Origin: Phycisphaeraceae bacterium
GTDB taxonomy: Bacteria > Planctomycetota > Phycisphaerae > Phycisphaerales > SM1A02
Assembly: GCA_004213555.1 (NCBI GenBank)
Contig: SHAP01000002.1
Coordinates: 124,001-188,000, forward strand
Direction of reading: 5' to 3'
Length of the DNA: 64,000 bases
Below the pieces are notes generated by a model. It was not told where the DNA came from. It did not search any database and saw only the letters and a list, made by a program, of their open reading frames with translations. The position numbers and the translations under genes were made by a program. Position 1 is the stretch's first letter; every line of letters starts with the position of its first letter. Shown here in pieces: positions 40,176-49,632 of the stretch.

Positions 40176-42128
40176 GTGATCGTGCCGCTGTTGCTGGCTT
40201 TGGATGTTGTCTTGTCTCCGATTCTGGCGGAGCAAGCGACGTTTGCCCCAAACCAAACGCCTCGTTTGTCCACGACCGTACAAGCCGGTAGCGATGCCTT
40301 CTTCGGGACGATGTGCTGGCAGGTCACCCACTTGGGTCGTGTGGTGGATGGCCCTCACGAAGCATCTTTGGACCTGGAGCCGCAAACCTCGGTAGAAATG
40401 CAGTTCTTGCCCGAGCAACTGCCGGCTGGTGACCGGGGCTTTTTGTGTGAAGTGGTCCTGCGTGATCACGAAGGCGTTGAACTCGTCCGCGCGAACGGCG
40501 CTTTTGAAGTGGCCGCCGATTGGACCCGGTTCCCGCGGTACGGATACCTGACCCAGTTCAACAAACCAGCCAATGCCGATGCGTTATTGCGGCCGCTTCG
40601 TGATGGTTTGATCAACGTCGTTCAGGTCTACGACTGGATGGACGAGCATCACCGTCCCTGGCGGGTGGGCTACGACTATTGGCAAGACATCGCCGCCCGT
40701 GACCCTTGGGTCTCTCGCAGCAAACTGCTCGAGTTGATCGATGTAGGCCAGGACTTTGGGATGGCATCCATGGCCTACAACCTCATGTACGGCGCGTACG
40801 AGAACTACCAGAGCACTTCACCCATTGAGCCGTCGTGGGGTTTGTATCGAAGCGGAGGCGTGCAGGACGCGCATCCCCTCAACATCCCGGGGTGGGAAAC
40901 CCAAAGCTTGGCGTTGTTTGATCCCGGCCACGACGGGTGGCAAGATTGGATTGCGGACCGAACCGCCGAAGCGTTTCAGGCGATGCCTTTTGACGGTTGG
41001 CACATTGACACCTTGGGCGACCGAGGGTCGGTCTTTGATGACGCCGGTCAGTCGATTGATTTGGCGTCGTCGTACACAGACTTCTTGGCCGCGATGCGGT
41101 CCGCGCTGCCCGGTCAAGACTTCTCAGTCAATGCGGTGGGTGACTTTGGTGGGCCGGACTTGCGGGCCCAGGACGCTTGGGATGTCGCGTACTACGAGTT
41201 GTGGGACCACCCCGACCAAGACGATTACGCGGACCTGCGTTCCTTCTTGGCCACGCACCACCGCGACTCGGATGTTGCGCCGGTGGTGGCGGGCTATGTG
41301 AATTACGACTTGGCCCAGCAGTACAACGGTCAGGCACCTGGCCAGTTCAACCACACATCGGTGCTCTTGGCCCAGTCGGCCGTCTTGGCCAGTGGCGGTT
41401 GGTTGGTCAGTCGGGGCGACGGCTCGGCCATGTTGTGCAATGAGTATTTTCCCAACCGAAACTTGCAGGCTTCTCCAGACTTGTTGGGGGACGTGGATCG
41501 CTTCCACCACTTCGCGGTGGCTTACGAGAACCTGCTGCGCGATGGTCTGCAAGAAGGATCCGGTTCAATTGCGTTTGGTGATGCCAGCGTGCCCACCAGC
41601 ACCAATGGTGACACGGGCGCAGTGTGGACGTTCCGAACCACCCGCGAGGGTGACGAATGCGCGAACCGTTACGACGTGGTGCACTTGGTCGACCTTCGCC
41701 GAGCAAGCGATCCCCGGTGGCGGGACCCTGCGGGCGTGGCCCAAAGCCAACCGGTGTTGGTGGACCAGACCATCCAGATTGAATTCACCGCGCCCTGGTC
41801 CGAAAGCCGTCTCTGGTTTGCGGCTCCAGAATGGCAGGGGGGGCGGGCCGTCATGCTGGACGCGACCGTTTCGGGGAACCAAGTGAGCGCGACGGTGCCG
41901 TTCCTTGAGCACTGGGGCATGGTTTGGATTGAGTACCGCACCGAGCCTGGCACATGTGGTTGCCCCAGCGACCTCAACGAAGATGGCTTCGTGGGCTTTT
42001 CGGATGTGCTGGAGGTCGTGGCGTCGTGGGGTCCGTGCCTTGGTTGCCTTGCCGATGTGAACAACGACGGTGCGGTGGAATTTGCCGACCTCCTGCAGGT
42101 GCTGGCCGATTACGGGGATTGTTTCTGA
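40176..42128 (+). CDS. Secreted GH66-like glucanase with C-terminal dockerin-like pair
   Basis: A 650-residue secreted protein. The signal peptide (LLLALDVVLSPILAEQ) is followed by a beta-sandwich region (25-115) and a TIM-barrel (about 120-480). The barrel carries FDGWHIDTLGDRG with Asp near 278 and YYELWDHPD with Glu near 341; these match the nucleophile and acid/base positions of GH66 dextranases and cycloisomaltooligosaccharide transferases, with similar spacing. The last 55 residues hold two calcium-type dockerin-like repeats (CPSDLNEDGFVGFSDVLEVV, WGPC, then DVNNDGAVEFADLLQVL). Start is GTG. The target is probably an alpha-1,6-glucan, inferred only. Confidence 0.82.
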   Translation: MIVPLLLALDVVLSPILAEQATFAPNQTPRLSTTVQAGSDAFFGTMCWQVTHLGRVVDGPHEASLDLEPQTSVEMQFLPEQLPAGDRGFLCEVVLRDHEGVELVRANGAFEVAADWTRFPRYGYLTQFNKPANADALLRPLRDGLINVVQVYDWMDEHHRPWRVGYDYWQDIAARDPWVSRSKLLELIDVGQDFGMASMAYNLMYGAYENYQSTSPIEPSWGLYRSGGVQDAHPLNIPGWETQSLALFDPGHDGWQDWIADRTAEAFQAMPFDGWHIDTLGDRGSVFDDAGQSIDLASSYTDFLAAMRSALPGQDFSVNAVGDFGGPDLRAQDAWDVAYYELWDHPDQDDYADLRSFLATHHRDSDVAPVVAGYVNYDLAQQYNGQAPGQFNHTSVLLAQSAVLASGGWLVSRGDGSAMLCNEYFPNRNLQASPDLLGDVDRFHHFAVAYENLLRDGLQEGSGSIAFGDASVPTSTNGDTGAVWTFRTTREGDECANRYDVVHLVDLRRASDPRWRDPAGVAQSQPVLVDQTIQIEFTAPWSESRLWFAAPEWQGGRAVMLDATVSGNQVSATVPFLEHWGMVWIEYRTEPGTCGCPSDLNEDGFVGFSDVLEVVASWGPCLGCLADVNNDGAVEFADLLQVLADYGDCF

Positions 42129-42179
42129 ATCATCCGGTGAAGGGGGAGTGCCTTTGGATGGCCCGGTAGGATCCGTCCC

Positions 42180-44048
42180 ATGCCGGAACGGATGCCGGAA
42201 ATGTCGCCTGAGGATCGGGCCCGCACCTTGGATGTTCTTCAACACCACTGGGGGTACGACGCGCTCCGGCCTATGCAACAAGAAGCAGTGGCAGCAGGCC
42301 TTCTGGGCCGCGACTCTTTGTTGGTGATGCCTACTGGTGGGGGAAAGAGCTTGTGCTACCAGCTGCCCCCGTTGGTGGCCGGACGGGTCGACATTGTGGT
42401 CTCGCCCTTGATCGCTCTGATGGAAGATCAAATTGCTTCCCTCCGTTCGGTGGGGGTGCAAGCCGCGGCCATGCACTCTGGGCTGTCCAATCAGGCCCAC
42501 CACGAAGTCCTTGATGGCATTCGCGATGGCCGCTGGTCGTTGCTCTTCTGCGCGCCCGAGCGGGTGGTGGATCCGCGCTGGATCGAAGTGATGCGGGCCA
42601 TGCGGATCGGTGCGATCGCCATCGACGAAGCCCACTGCATCAGCGACTGGGGACATGACTTTCGGCCGGAGTATCGGCAGTTGGCTGGCTTACGGAAACA
42701 CTTCCCGGGAGTCTCGGTGCATGCTTTTACCGCCACCGCAACCCCCAAGGTTCGTGACGACATCGTCCGCCAACTTGGGTTGGTGGACCCGGTCGAGTTG
42801 GTCGGACATTTTGATCGACCCAATTTGGTGTACCGCATTTTGCCCAAAGACGGCGCAACCGACCGCATTGCTTCCACCCTGGAACGTCACCGTGGAGAGG
42901 GGGCCATTGTGTATTGCCGCAGCCGATCCGAAACCGAACGGTACGCCGAGTCGCTGCGCAAACGTGGCTTGGACGCGGGCCATTACCACGCGGGCATGGA
43001 CGCGTCGGCCCGAGAGCGTGTGCAGCGCGCGTTCAAAGACGAGCGTCTGGATGTGGTGTGTGCAACGGTGGCTTTTGGTATGGGGATCGATCGGTCCAAT
43101 GTGCGCTGCGTTGTTCATGCTTCTTTGCCCGCGTCCATCGAGCAGTACCAACAAGAAACCGGTCGGGCGGGACGAGATGGCCTGGAGGCCGAGTGTGTCC
43201 TCCTGTATTCCGCGGGCGATGTGGTGCGCTGGAAAGAATTTATCGACCGCGAAGCCGAGGAATCCGGTGACGAAGCCAATGCTTCACGTCGCCATCATCA
43301 TTTGACCGCGATGCAGGCCTACGCCCGCACGATTCGCTGCCGCCATCGAACCTTGGTGGAGCACTTTGGACAGGAGCTCAATGCCAATCCAGAAACGGGA
43401 TGCGGTGCGTGCGATGTGTGTCTGGGGGAAGTGGTGGCGTTGCCGGGGTCCACGCTGATTGCCCGAAAAATTCTCTCGGCCGTGGCCCGCGTTGAGCAAT
43501 CTTTTGGCATCGGGCATGTCGTCAAAGTGTTGCGTGGCGTGATGGATGACAGCGTCCAGCGGCGGGGGCACCATGAACTTTCGGTTTTTGGTTTGTTGGC
43601 CGACCACAGCGTCAAAGGTTTGACCAATCTGGTGCACCAGTGCGTGGATTTGGGTTTGTTGGAACGAACCTCGGGCGACCGGCCGGTGGTTCGGTTGACC
43701 GAGGAGGGCATGGCCGCCATGAAAGGTCGGGTGGAGGTGCAGTTCACCCGTCCGCCAGAGGGCACGTCCAACCGGCGCACCAAAGCCGACACCGCCGATT
43801 GGGAAGGGGTGGACCGGGCGATCTTCGAACGTCTCCGCTCGTGGCGCAAAGAGGTGGCGGCCAGCGAAGGGGTGCCCCCTTATGTGGTCTTTGGCGACCG
43901 CACCCTCCGTGCTTTGGCCAAGGCCAAACCCACGGAACTTGGGGCCCTGCTTGAGGTTCCGGGGATTGGCACCGCCAAGAGCCAGAAGTATGGCGAATCG
44001 GTGTTGGAGGCTTTGAACGGTGATTCTGCATCCGTGCCCAAAGATTGA
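42180..44048 (+). CDS. recQ: ATP-dependent DNA helicase RecQ
   Basis: A 622-residue superfamily 2 helicase. LLVMPTGGGKSLCYQLP is Walker A (motif I), AIDEAHCISDWGHDFRPEY is DEAH plus the aromatic-rich loop, FTATATPKVRDDI motif III, and YQQETGRAGRDG motif VI. The zinc-binding and winged-helix parts follow (CGACDVCLG), then an HRDC domain at the C-terminus (YVVFGDRTLRALAKAKPTEL and VPGIGTAKSQKYGE). It is a complete RecQ, acting in recombination and replication fork repair. It interrupts a run of secreted-protein genes and has no functional relation to them. Confidence 0.95.
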   Translation: MPERMPEMSPEDRARTLDVLQHHWGYDALRPMQQEAVAAGLLGRDSLLVMPTGGGKSLCYQLPPLVAGRVDIVVSPLIALMEDQIASLRSVGVQAAAMHSGLSNQAHHEVLDGIRDGRWSLLFCAPERVVDPRWIEVMRAMRIGAIAIDEAHCISDWGHDFRPEYRQLAGLRKHFPGVSVHAFTATATPKVRDDIVRQLGLVDPVELVGHFDRPNLVYRILPKDGATDRIASTLERHRGEGAIVYCRSRSETERYAESLRKRGLDAGHYHAGMDASARERVQRAFKDERLDVVCATVAFGMGIDRSNVRCVVHASLPASIEQYQQETGRAGRDGLEAECVLLYSAGDVVRWKEFIDREAEESGDEANASRRHHHLTAMQAYARTIRCRHRTLVEHFGQELNANPETGCGACDVCLGEVVALPGSTLIARKILSAVARVEQSFGIGHVVKVLRGVMDDSVQRRGHHELSVFGLLADHSVKGLTNLVHQCVDLGLLERTSGDRPVVRLTEEGMAAMKGRVEVQFTRPPEGTSNRRTKADTADWEGVDRAIFERLRSWRKEVAASEGVPPYVVFGDRTLRALAKAKPTELGALLEVPGIGTAKSQKYGESVLEALNGDSASVPKD

Positions 44049-44107
44049 TTCGCATTTTGGCCATTCTTGGCTAGTCTGAATGCAGAGAGCCTTTCAAGGA
44101 GCCCCCC

Positions 44108-45928
44108 ATGTCTGCATCCTTCGCTTTGTCTGCTCTGGTGGCTGGTTTGGCCACTGGAGACTGTGCCCTTCCTGGAACCGACTGCGATGGCAACGGTCTG
44201 CAAGACGCCTGCGAAATGGCCAACAATCCATTGCTGGACTGCGATGCGAACTTGGTTCTTGATGTGTGCGATTTGCAGGATGCTGGCTTGGATTTGGATG
44301 GCAACGGGATCCTTGATGTGTGCGATTGTGGAACTGTTGGAAAACCTCTGCCGCACCCAGGTCCAATCCCGAATGAAAACTTTGGTCGCAGCGTGGACAT
44401 TGAAGGACCTCGAGTGGTGGTGAGCGCTCGAGACAGTGATGCGGTGTATGTCTTCCGACAAGAAGGCGATCAATGGGTCTTTGAAGCAGAGCTTGTCAGT
44501 GAGGATCAGGACGGGGACGGTCAGCCGGACATCCAAGGCTTTTTTTTGGGGTGGGGCCAAACGGTTCGGATCGCTGGTGATTCGGTGGCTGTTGGAGCTC
44601 GCTTGTACAACATTCCCGGCACTCCACCGGAATTCAATGCAGGCATTTTGGTGACCTTTCGTTTGACGGATTCGGGTTGGGTAGAGGACACGCGTCTTCA
44701 GCCTCCTGGCATTTCCGGGGCCGATGGCTTCAGTCAAGCCATGGATTTTGAGGAGAACAGATTGATTGCCAGCTCACCAGGCGCGGACGACTCGGGAAAT
44801 GGTGCTGGAGAAATTCACTGGTTCGAGCGAGACATTTACGAAGGTTGGCAGTGGAAGTCAGACTTCCGACCCGACGATCTGCAACCTCTCGACCGATTTG
44901 GGGCAGATTTGGCAGTCGAAGGCAATGAGGTCGTGGTGGCCGCCTCTCGATCCGACGATCTCGGCGAGAACACCGGGTCCATTTATCTTCTCGAACGGAG
45001 TCAAAGTCAATTTGTGGTCCGGGACAAGTTTTACTCGCCTGAACCATTCCCTGGTCAAGAGTACGGAAGCGCTTTGGACTTCGAGGGAAACATTGTGGCC
45101 GTCGGTTCTGGATTCGATTCGCAATTCGGACCCAATCGGGGCATTGTGGGAATCCACGAACGGCTCGCCGATGGTTCGTGGAATGTCACTGTTCTTCGGC
45201 CAGATGATCTTGAGGACTACCAGTTGTTTGGAGGTCGTGTTTCATTGTCCGGTGACTTTTTGGTGGTTGGGGCTCCGGCTGAGTTGTACGACCCATCGAT
45301 TGATTCCCCAAGCGGAAAGGTCTACGTCTACCGCAGGCTTGGTCTTGGGAACTGGGTTGAGATCAACCGGTTCAACATGGGAACTTTTGAAAATTCAACC
45401 TTGGGTCTTTCGTTGTCCTTGGACAACCAAACCATTGTGGCCGGAGGGTTGTTCGACAACCGCTACGGAGAAGGCGCTGGTATTGCTCGGATTTTCGATC
45501 TCCTCCCATCGATTGACTGCGATGGCGATGGCATCTGTGATTTGCCGCAGGAATACGATCCCGCCTTCGATTGCGACGGCAACGGGGTGATCGACTCTTG
45601 CGAGGGGTACACCGAGGAAGATTGCGACAGCAACGGTGTTCCCGACGATTGCGAGCTGGCCGACAACGACTGCAATGGCAATGGCCGCTTGGACGTGTGC
45701 GACATCGCGGACGGTGAGGGCGACAAGGGATGCGATGGTGTCCTTGACATCTGTCAGTGCCCGGCCGACTTCAACAGCAGCGGCGTCGTGTCGTTCGAAG
45801 ATCTCTTGGTGCTGATCTCCACTTGGGGGGCCTGCACGGCGGAGTGCCCAACCGACCTGGACTGTGACGGCGAAGTGGGCATGTCCGACATTTTGGAACT
45901 GCTGAATGCTTGGGGGCAGTGCGGCTAA
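44108..45928 (+). CDS. Secreted FG-GAP-type beta-propeller protein with calcium repeats and dockerin-like pair
   Basis: A 606-residue extracellular protein. After a short signal peptide there are Cys/Asp-rich calcium repeats of the thrombospondin type 3 kind at both ends: DCDGNGLQDACE, DCDANLVLDVCD and DLDGNGILDVCD near residues 25-72, and a longer array near 475-545 (DCDGNGVIDSCE, DCDSNGVPDDCE, DCNGNGRLDVCD). Between them lies a beta-propeller of FG-GAP-like blades (NENFGRSVDIEGPRVVVSA, DRFGADLAVEGNEVVVAAS). The last 60 residues are two dockerin-like repeats (CPADFNSSGVVSFEDLLVLI, WGAC, DLDCDGEVGMSDILELL). AAGGAG precedes the ATG. No enzymatic motif; adhesion or surface display is a guess. 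Confidence 0.8.
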   Translation: MSASFALSALVAGLATGDCALPGTDCDGNGLQDACEMANNPLLDCDANLVLDVCDLQDAGLDLDGNGILDVCDCGTVGKPLPHPGPIPNENFGRSVDIEGPRVVVSARDSDAVYVFRQEGDQWVFEAELVSEDQDGDGQPDIQGFFLGWGQTVRIAGDSVAVGARLYNIPGTPPEFNAGILVTFRLTDSGWVEDTRLQPPGISGADGFSQAMDFEENRLIASSPGADDSGNGAGEIHWFERDIYEGWQWKSDFRPDDLQPLDRFGADLAVEGNEVVVAASRSDDLGENTGSIYLLERSQSQFVVRDKFYSPEPFPGQEYGSALDFEGNIVAVGSGFDSQFGPNRGIVGIHERLADGSWNVTVLRPDDLEDYQLFGGRVSLSGDFLVVGAPAELYDPSIDSPSGKVYVYRRLGLGNWVEINRFNMGTFENSTLGLSLSLDNQTIVAGGLFDNRYGEGAGIARIFDLLPSIDCDGDGICDLPQEYDPAFDCDGNGVIDSCEGYTEEDCDSNGVPDDCELADNDCNGNGRLDVCDIADGEGDKGCDGVLDICQCPADFNSSGVVSFEDLLVLISTWGACTAECPTDLDCDGEVGMSDILELLNAWGQCG

Positions 45929-46068
45929 CCAAGAGCCAAGGCGAAGGAAAGCCTGTTGAGTTCTGGCCCGGGTTTTTGAGGGGTCGAAGAAACTCTATTG
46001 GCACCGTGATCAAGATCCTGACCGCATCTTCCTTGCATCGGACCAAACTTGGACGAAAATAGAAGTCG

Positions 46069-47166
46069 ATGCTTCCGTTTGTCTTGATGTTGATCATGGC
46101 GTCTGATGCCACATCTTCAGATGTGGCTCCCGGCTTGGTGGTGGCATGGGGCGATGATGGCTTCGGGCAGACCACCGTTCCCGAGGGACTGATGGCGGTG
46201 CAAGTGGACACCCTTTCAGACCACACAGTGGCCCGAACACCAGAGGGTGGGGTCGTGGCATGGGGAAGAAACGATTGGGGGCAGTGTGATCTTCCTTCCG
46301 AGGGGCATTGGATCGACGCCGATGCAGGGGGAGCACACACCATTTTGTTGTCCAGCACCGGGCAATCGATCGGCATCGGTTGGAATGGCTTTGGACAGTG
46401 CGATACGCCAGAGGGTGAAGTGTTTGTTGCCGTTGACGCCGGGTACTACCACTCGGTGGGTTTGACGGTGGATGGTCGAGTGTTGGCGTGGGGTTTGAGT
46501 TTGGACGGGCGTACCGAGCCACCCTTGATCAACGATGCCATCGATATTTCGTGCGGCGCGAACCACACGTTGGTGTTGCGTGCCGACGGTTCCATGTTGG
46601 CGTGGGGGCGGAACGACGAAGGCCAATGCAACGTGCCGAGCGACTCGGGGTACCAACACATCTCCGCGGGTTTTTACCATTCCGCGGCAACGCGAAGCAA
46701 CGAAACCTCCGAGGGCTGGGGCACCAACACGTTCCAGGTGCTGGACATTCCGCCCCAGAGGCCCTTTGTGAAGATTGTCTGCGGGATTGGCCATTCGGCT
46801 GGGGTGCTGCCAGACGGCTCGGTGCAAATGTGGGGCTTCAACCAGTTTGGGCAAACCGATGTTCCGGCTGGGACCTACGCCATGTTGACGGCGGGGCAAG
46901 GACATACGGTCGGGATTCAGGGCACTCCGTGTCCGGCAGCAGCGGGTGAGCCGGATGCCAACCAAAATGGCATTCACGACCGCTGCGAATGTCTTGCAGA
47001 TTTAAGCGGCGATCGCCGGGTGAATTTCATCGATTTGTTGTTGGTCATCAACGTTTGGGGGCCAGTGGAATTGGGCACCACGGGGGATGTGGATGGAGAT
47101 GGAGTGGTTCAGTTCAACGACATGTTGATTGTGCTGGATGCGTACAGCAGCCAATGTCCTCTTTGA
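46069..47166 (+). CDS. Secreted RCC1-repeat protein with dockerin-like pair
   Basis: A 365-residue secreted protein with a short signal peptide and about six RCC1-type blades, each with VxAWGxNxxGQ (VVAWGDDGFGQTTVP, VVAWGRNDWGQCDLP, MLAWGRNDEGQCNVP, QMWGFNQFGQTDVP). These should form a seven-bladed propeller. The C-terminal 60 residues are a dockerin-like pair: CLADLSGDRRVNFIDLLLVI, then VDGDGVVQFNDMLIVLD, ending SSQCPL. It follows the FG-GAP protein by 140 bases; that gap shows no clear promoter or small gene. Similar RCC1/dockerin fusions are common in Phycisphaerae, as far as I recall. The function is unknown. Confidence 0.8.
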   Translation: MLPFVLMLIMASDATSSDVAPGLVVAWGDDGFGQTTVPEGLMAVQVDTLSDHTVARTPEGGVVAWGRNDWGQCDLPSEGHWIDADAGGAHTILLSSTGQSIGIGWNGFGQCDTPEGEVFVAVDAGYYHSVGLTVDGRVLAWGLSLDGRTEPPLINDAIDISCGANHTLVLRADGSMLAWGRNDEGQCNVPSDSGYQHISAGFYHSAATRSNETSEGWGTNTFQVLDIPPQRPFVKIVCGIGHSAGVLPDGSVQMWGFNQFGQTDVPAGTYAMLTAGQGHTVGIQGTPCPAAAGEPDANQNGIHDRCECLADLSGDRRVNFIDLLLVINVWGPVELGTTGDVDGDGVVQFNDMLIVLDAYSSQCPL

Positions 47167-47191
47167 ACATTGGATTGAAGGACGGGTTGGT

Positions 47192-49582
47192 TCATTTCGG
47201 CGGGCTTCCGTGGATCAGTTGGTGCAAGATATTGCGGGCCGAATTCGTGCTGTACCCATTGGTGTTGAACCAAGGGCGATCCAAAACGGCGTAGGACAGG
47301 TCTTCGCGGCTGAAAAAGACCCTGACTTTAGAATTGGCCAACGTCATCGAACGAAGCCGGTGGGTCTGCTCGTGTGATCCAAAACGGCGGCTGGTTCGGG
47401 ACTGAAAGGAAACACCACCGGTTCCATCAAGGTCGGCATTGAATTTGCTAAACACATGCGGTGAGTCAGAAACTCGTGTTACTGATTGATCGAATACAGA
47501 ACCAAGTTTCTCTTCGATTGACTGACAAAATAAACCTTCACCGTGCACCGTTTCGAACAGGATGACGCCTTGGCCCGATTGAAAAAAAGATCGCAAGGCT
47601 TGCAGCTCCTGGTCGGTCAAGGCGATCGTATTGATTCCTCGGATCCAAACAAAAGCCTTTCGCTTCAACCGATCAAGGTTGGCCAATGGCCACTGTTCGA
47701 CCTTGATGTTGCTGGGGGATTCCATCCAAGCCAACAATTTATTGGTTGAGGCCGGTTCCGGATTCCAGTTGCCTCGGTGGACCGCTTCGATCACGAGCAG
47801 CTCTGGAATCATCTCGGTATTGCTTTGCTTGGTTTCGGTCTTCACGCCGTGCAATCGAACGGGAAGCGGTTTGAGACCACTTGCCCCCAAGTAAATATTG
47901 CTAAGGGTGTCGAAGAGCTGGTTCTTTTGATGGTCTCGTTGCTGCAAGGCCGCGCTGACGTCGGTGCTGGGAAAAAGCAAGATGCGGTCTCGGCCTCCAG
48001 TGGAAAGGGACTCCACCACGGGGGGCTTCCCTTCAATCTTGTGATGCAAGGTGTAGATCCAGTGGTCTTTGGGCAAAGTTTTCCAGGTGGCTTCGGGATA
48101 CACGCGTCGCCCCAGTTCTCGAATAGAAGCCACAAAGGACCGGTCGCGATGGTCGCCTGAAGCGACCAAGAGGCCTCCGGCATGAAGATAGGCCCGCATC
48201 CTCTGGCAGATTCGTTCATAGGGCGGGTGTGGCAGGCTGGCTTTGGCGGCCAAGAAGGCTCCACGATTGCTGAAGGCCCCACGAGCGCACTGTTCACGCC
48301 AATCAATTCTTGCTTGAGAAATTCTGTGGGCTTCGTCGGAGCTTGTCTGGAAATTTGAAAGAAATCGTTCCTGACCCGTCAACCACAAGAGAGGCGCTTG
48401 CGTCCATTTTTCCAAAGTGTCATCTAATGTGACGCGTTGCCAAATGAGTTTTTCTTCTGTGGTCTGGACAAGGTATTCGGTCCAGTTGGCCGCATCCCGA
48501 GGGCGACGATTGGTGTGTTGAGGGTTCAGAACAAGTTTGTTGATCGCTACGGGCACCCGGCCCCGACTGAGAAACATCAATGCGAACGCGCGATCGACAG
48601 TATTCAGTGGATTCCGATTGCGGACGAGTCCTGTATCAGTTCGTTGAAACTTGAGTTCCAACATGCGGGCAGCGATGGTGCGGTACCAATCGTGAGTACC
48701 GAACCGATGCCTCCCCGTGGCCAGAGCAATGCGTTCTACGCAGTAGGCGTGATACCACCACCATCCGTGATCATCGATGCCCTCCTCACCAACCGAAGGG
48801 TTGCTTTCGGGATCAAAATACCGGCCCACCCAATCGAGTCCTCTTTTTATGGCAGCGAGGTTTCTTTCCAGTGCCTTTCGATTCCCTCGCACCGCATTCT
48901 CGCTGTGCAACCAGTCTTGGGCGATGGCCAAAATCGTGAGCGCCGCAAGGGTCATGGAGGATCGAGGGCGATCGGTTGCGTTGTAGCCCCAGCCTCCATC
49001 GGTTCGTTGCTCCTCGAGCAAGCGCTCTTCTAAGGCCGACCATACCGAAAGCGGAACTCGAACTCCGCGTTGTTCACCCGCCCACAACGCCAGGGCCGCA
49101 TATTGACGCAGTGAATTATCAACCCGTTTGGTGTTCGGTTGACCACGGTAGCCCCAGCATGCCGACTCCTTTCCGAACGAATGCAAAAGCCAACGGACGT
49201 CTTGTTCGAGTGCCGGTCGGGTGGACTCGGGCATCAACCCCAAAGCTTGCGCCCGACACGCCACCGGGTAGGTGTTCTCGAGTGGAGCCGTCAGCATCCA
49301 TTGCACGCTTGGTTGCACTCTGGGGTCTTGGAATTTCACTCCAGCGTGCATGAGACCCAAGATGGTCAATGGTGTTTGACCCAGTGGCGAGTGGTCGAAC
49401 TTCGGAGTCGATGGATCCCAGTGGCTTCTCGGATTCCAGTCCTCCATGGTTTCTTCGATCAGCAGTGCAATGGCTTGAGTAATGTCATCATCACTGATCG
49501 ATTCAGCGGTGAACTGGGCCGACGAAGCGGTCACCCATCCCAAAATTCCATAAGCAACGCCACATGCGCGCAAGATCTCCAT
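47192..49582 (-). CDS. Secreted toroid/DUF4159 protein
   Basis: A 796-residue protein with a signal peptide ending near ASSAQFTA. Residues about 45-345 look like the alpha/alpha-toroid fold of squalene cyclases and prenyltransferases, with repeats such as TPLTILGLMHAGVKF, RQYAALALWAG and RTDGGWGYNATDRPRSSMTLAAL. The last part (about 480-690) matches DUF4159: YLHAGGLLVASGDHRDRSF, the LPKDHWIYTLHHKIEG segment, then STGGRDRILLFPSTD. The catalytic DxDD of squalene cyclases is not seen, so it is probably a binding or structural module. Such proteins are widespread in Planctomycetota and of unknown role. It converges with the RCC1 gene. Confidence 0.75.
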   Translation of the reverse strand: MEILRACGVAYGILGWVTASSAQFTAESISDDDITQAIALLIEETMEDWNPRSHWDPSTPKFDHSPLGQTPLTILGLMHAGVKFQDPRVQPSVQWMLTAPLENTYPVACRAQALGLMPESTRPALEQDVRWLLHSFGKESACWGYRGQPNTKRVDNSLRQYAALALWAGEQRGVRVPLSVWSALEERLLEEQRTDGGWGYNATDRPRSSMTLAALTILAIAQDWLHSENAVRGNRKALERNLAAIKRGLDWVGRYFDPESNPSVGEEGIDDHGWWWYHAYCVERIALATGRHRFGTHDWYRTIAARMLELKFQRTDTGLVRNRNPLNTVDRAFALMFLSRGRVPVAINKLVLNPQHTNRRPRDAANWTEYLVQTTEEKLIWQRVTLDDTLEKWTQAPLLWLTGQERFLSNFQTSSDEAHRISQARIDWREQCARGAFSNRGAFLAAKASLPHPPYERICQRMRAYLHAGGLLVASGDHRDRSFVASIRELGRRVYPEATWKTLPKDHWIYTLHHKIEGKPPVVESLSTGGRDRILLFPSTDVSAALQQRDHQKNQLFDTLSNIYLGASGLKPLPVRLHGVKTETKQSNTEMIPELLVIEAVHRGNWNPEPASTNKLLAWMESPSNIKVEQWPLANLDRLKRKAFVWIRGINTIALTDQELQALRSFFQSGQGVILFETVHGEGLFCQSIEEKLGSVFDQSVTRVSDSPHVFSKFNADLDGTGGVSFQSRTSRRFGSHEQTHRLRSMTLANSKVRVFFSREDLSYAVLDRPWFNTNGYSTNSARNILHQLIHGSPPK

Positions 49583-49632
49583 CTTCCATCCCCCTGTTTT
49601 TATTGATGGCTTGTTGCGTCAGAAAAGCAGAA

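Noticed and set aside
45929-46068. The 140-base gap between the FG-GAP and RCC1 genes as a site for a tRNA or small RNA
   Set aside because: No cloverleaf, no terminator hairpin with T-run and no promoter of quality was seen.
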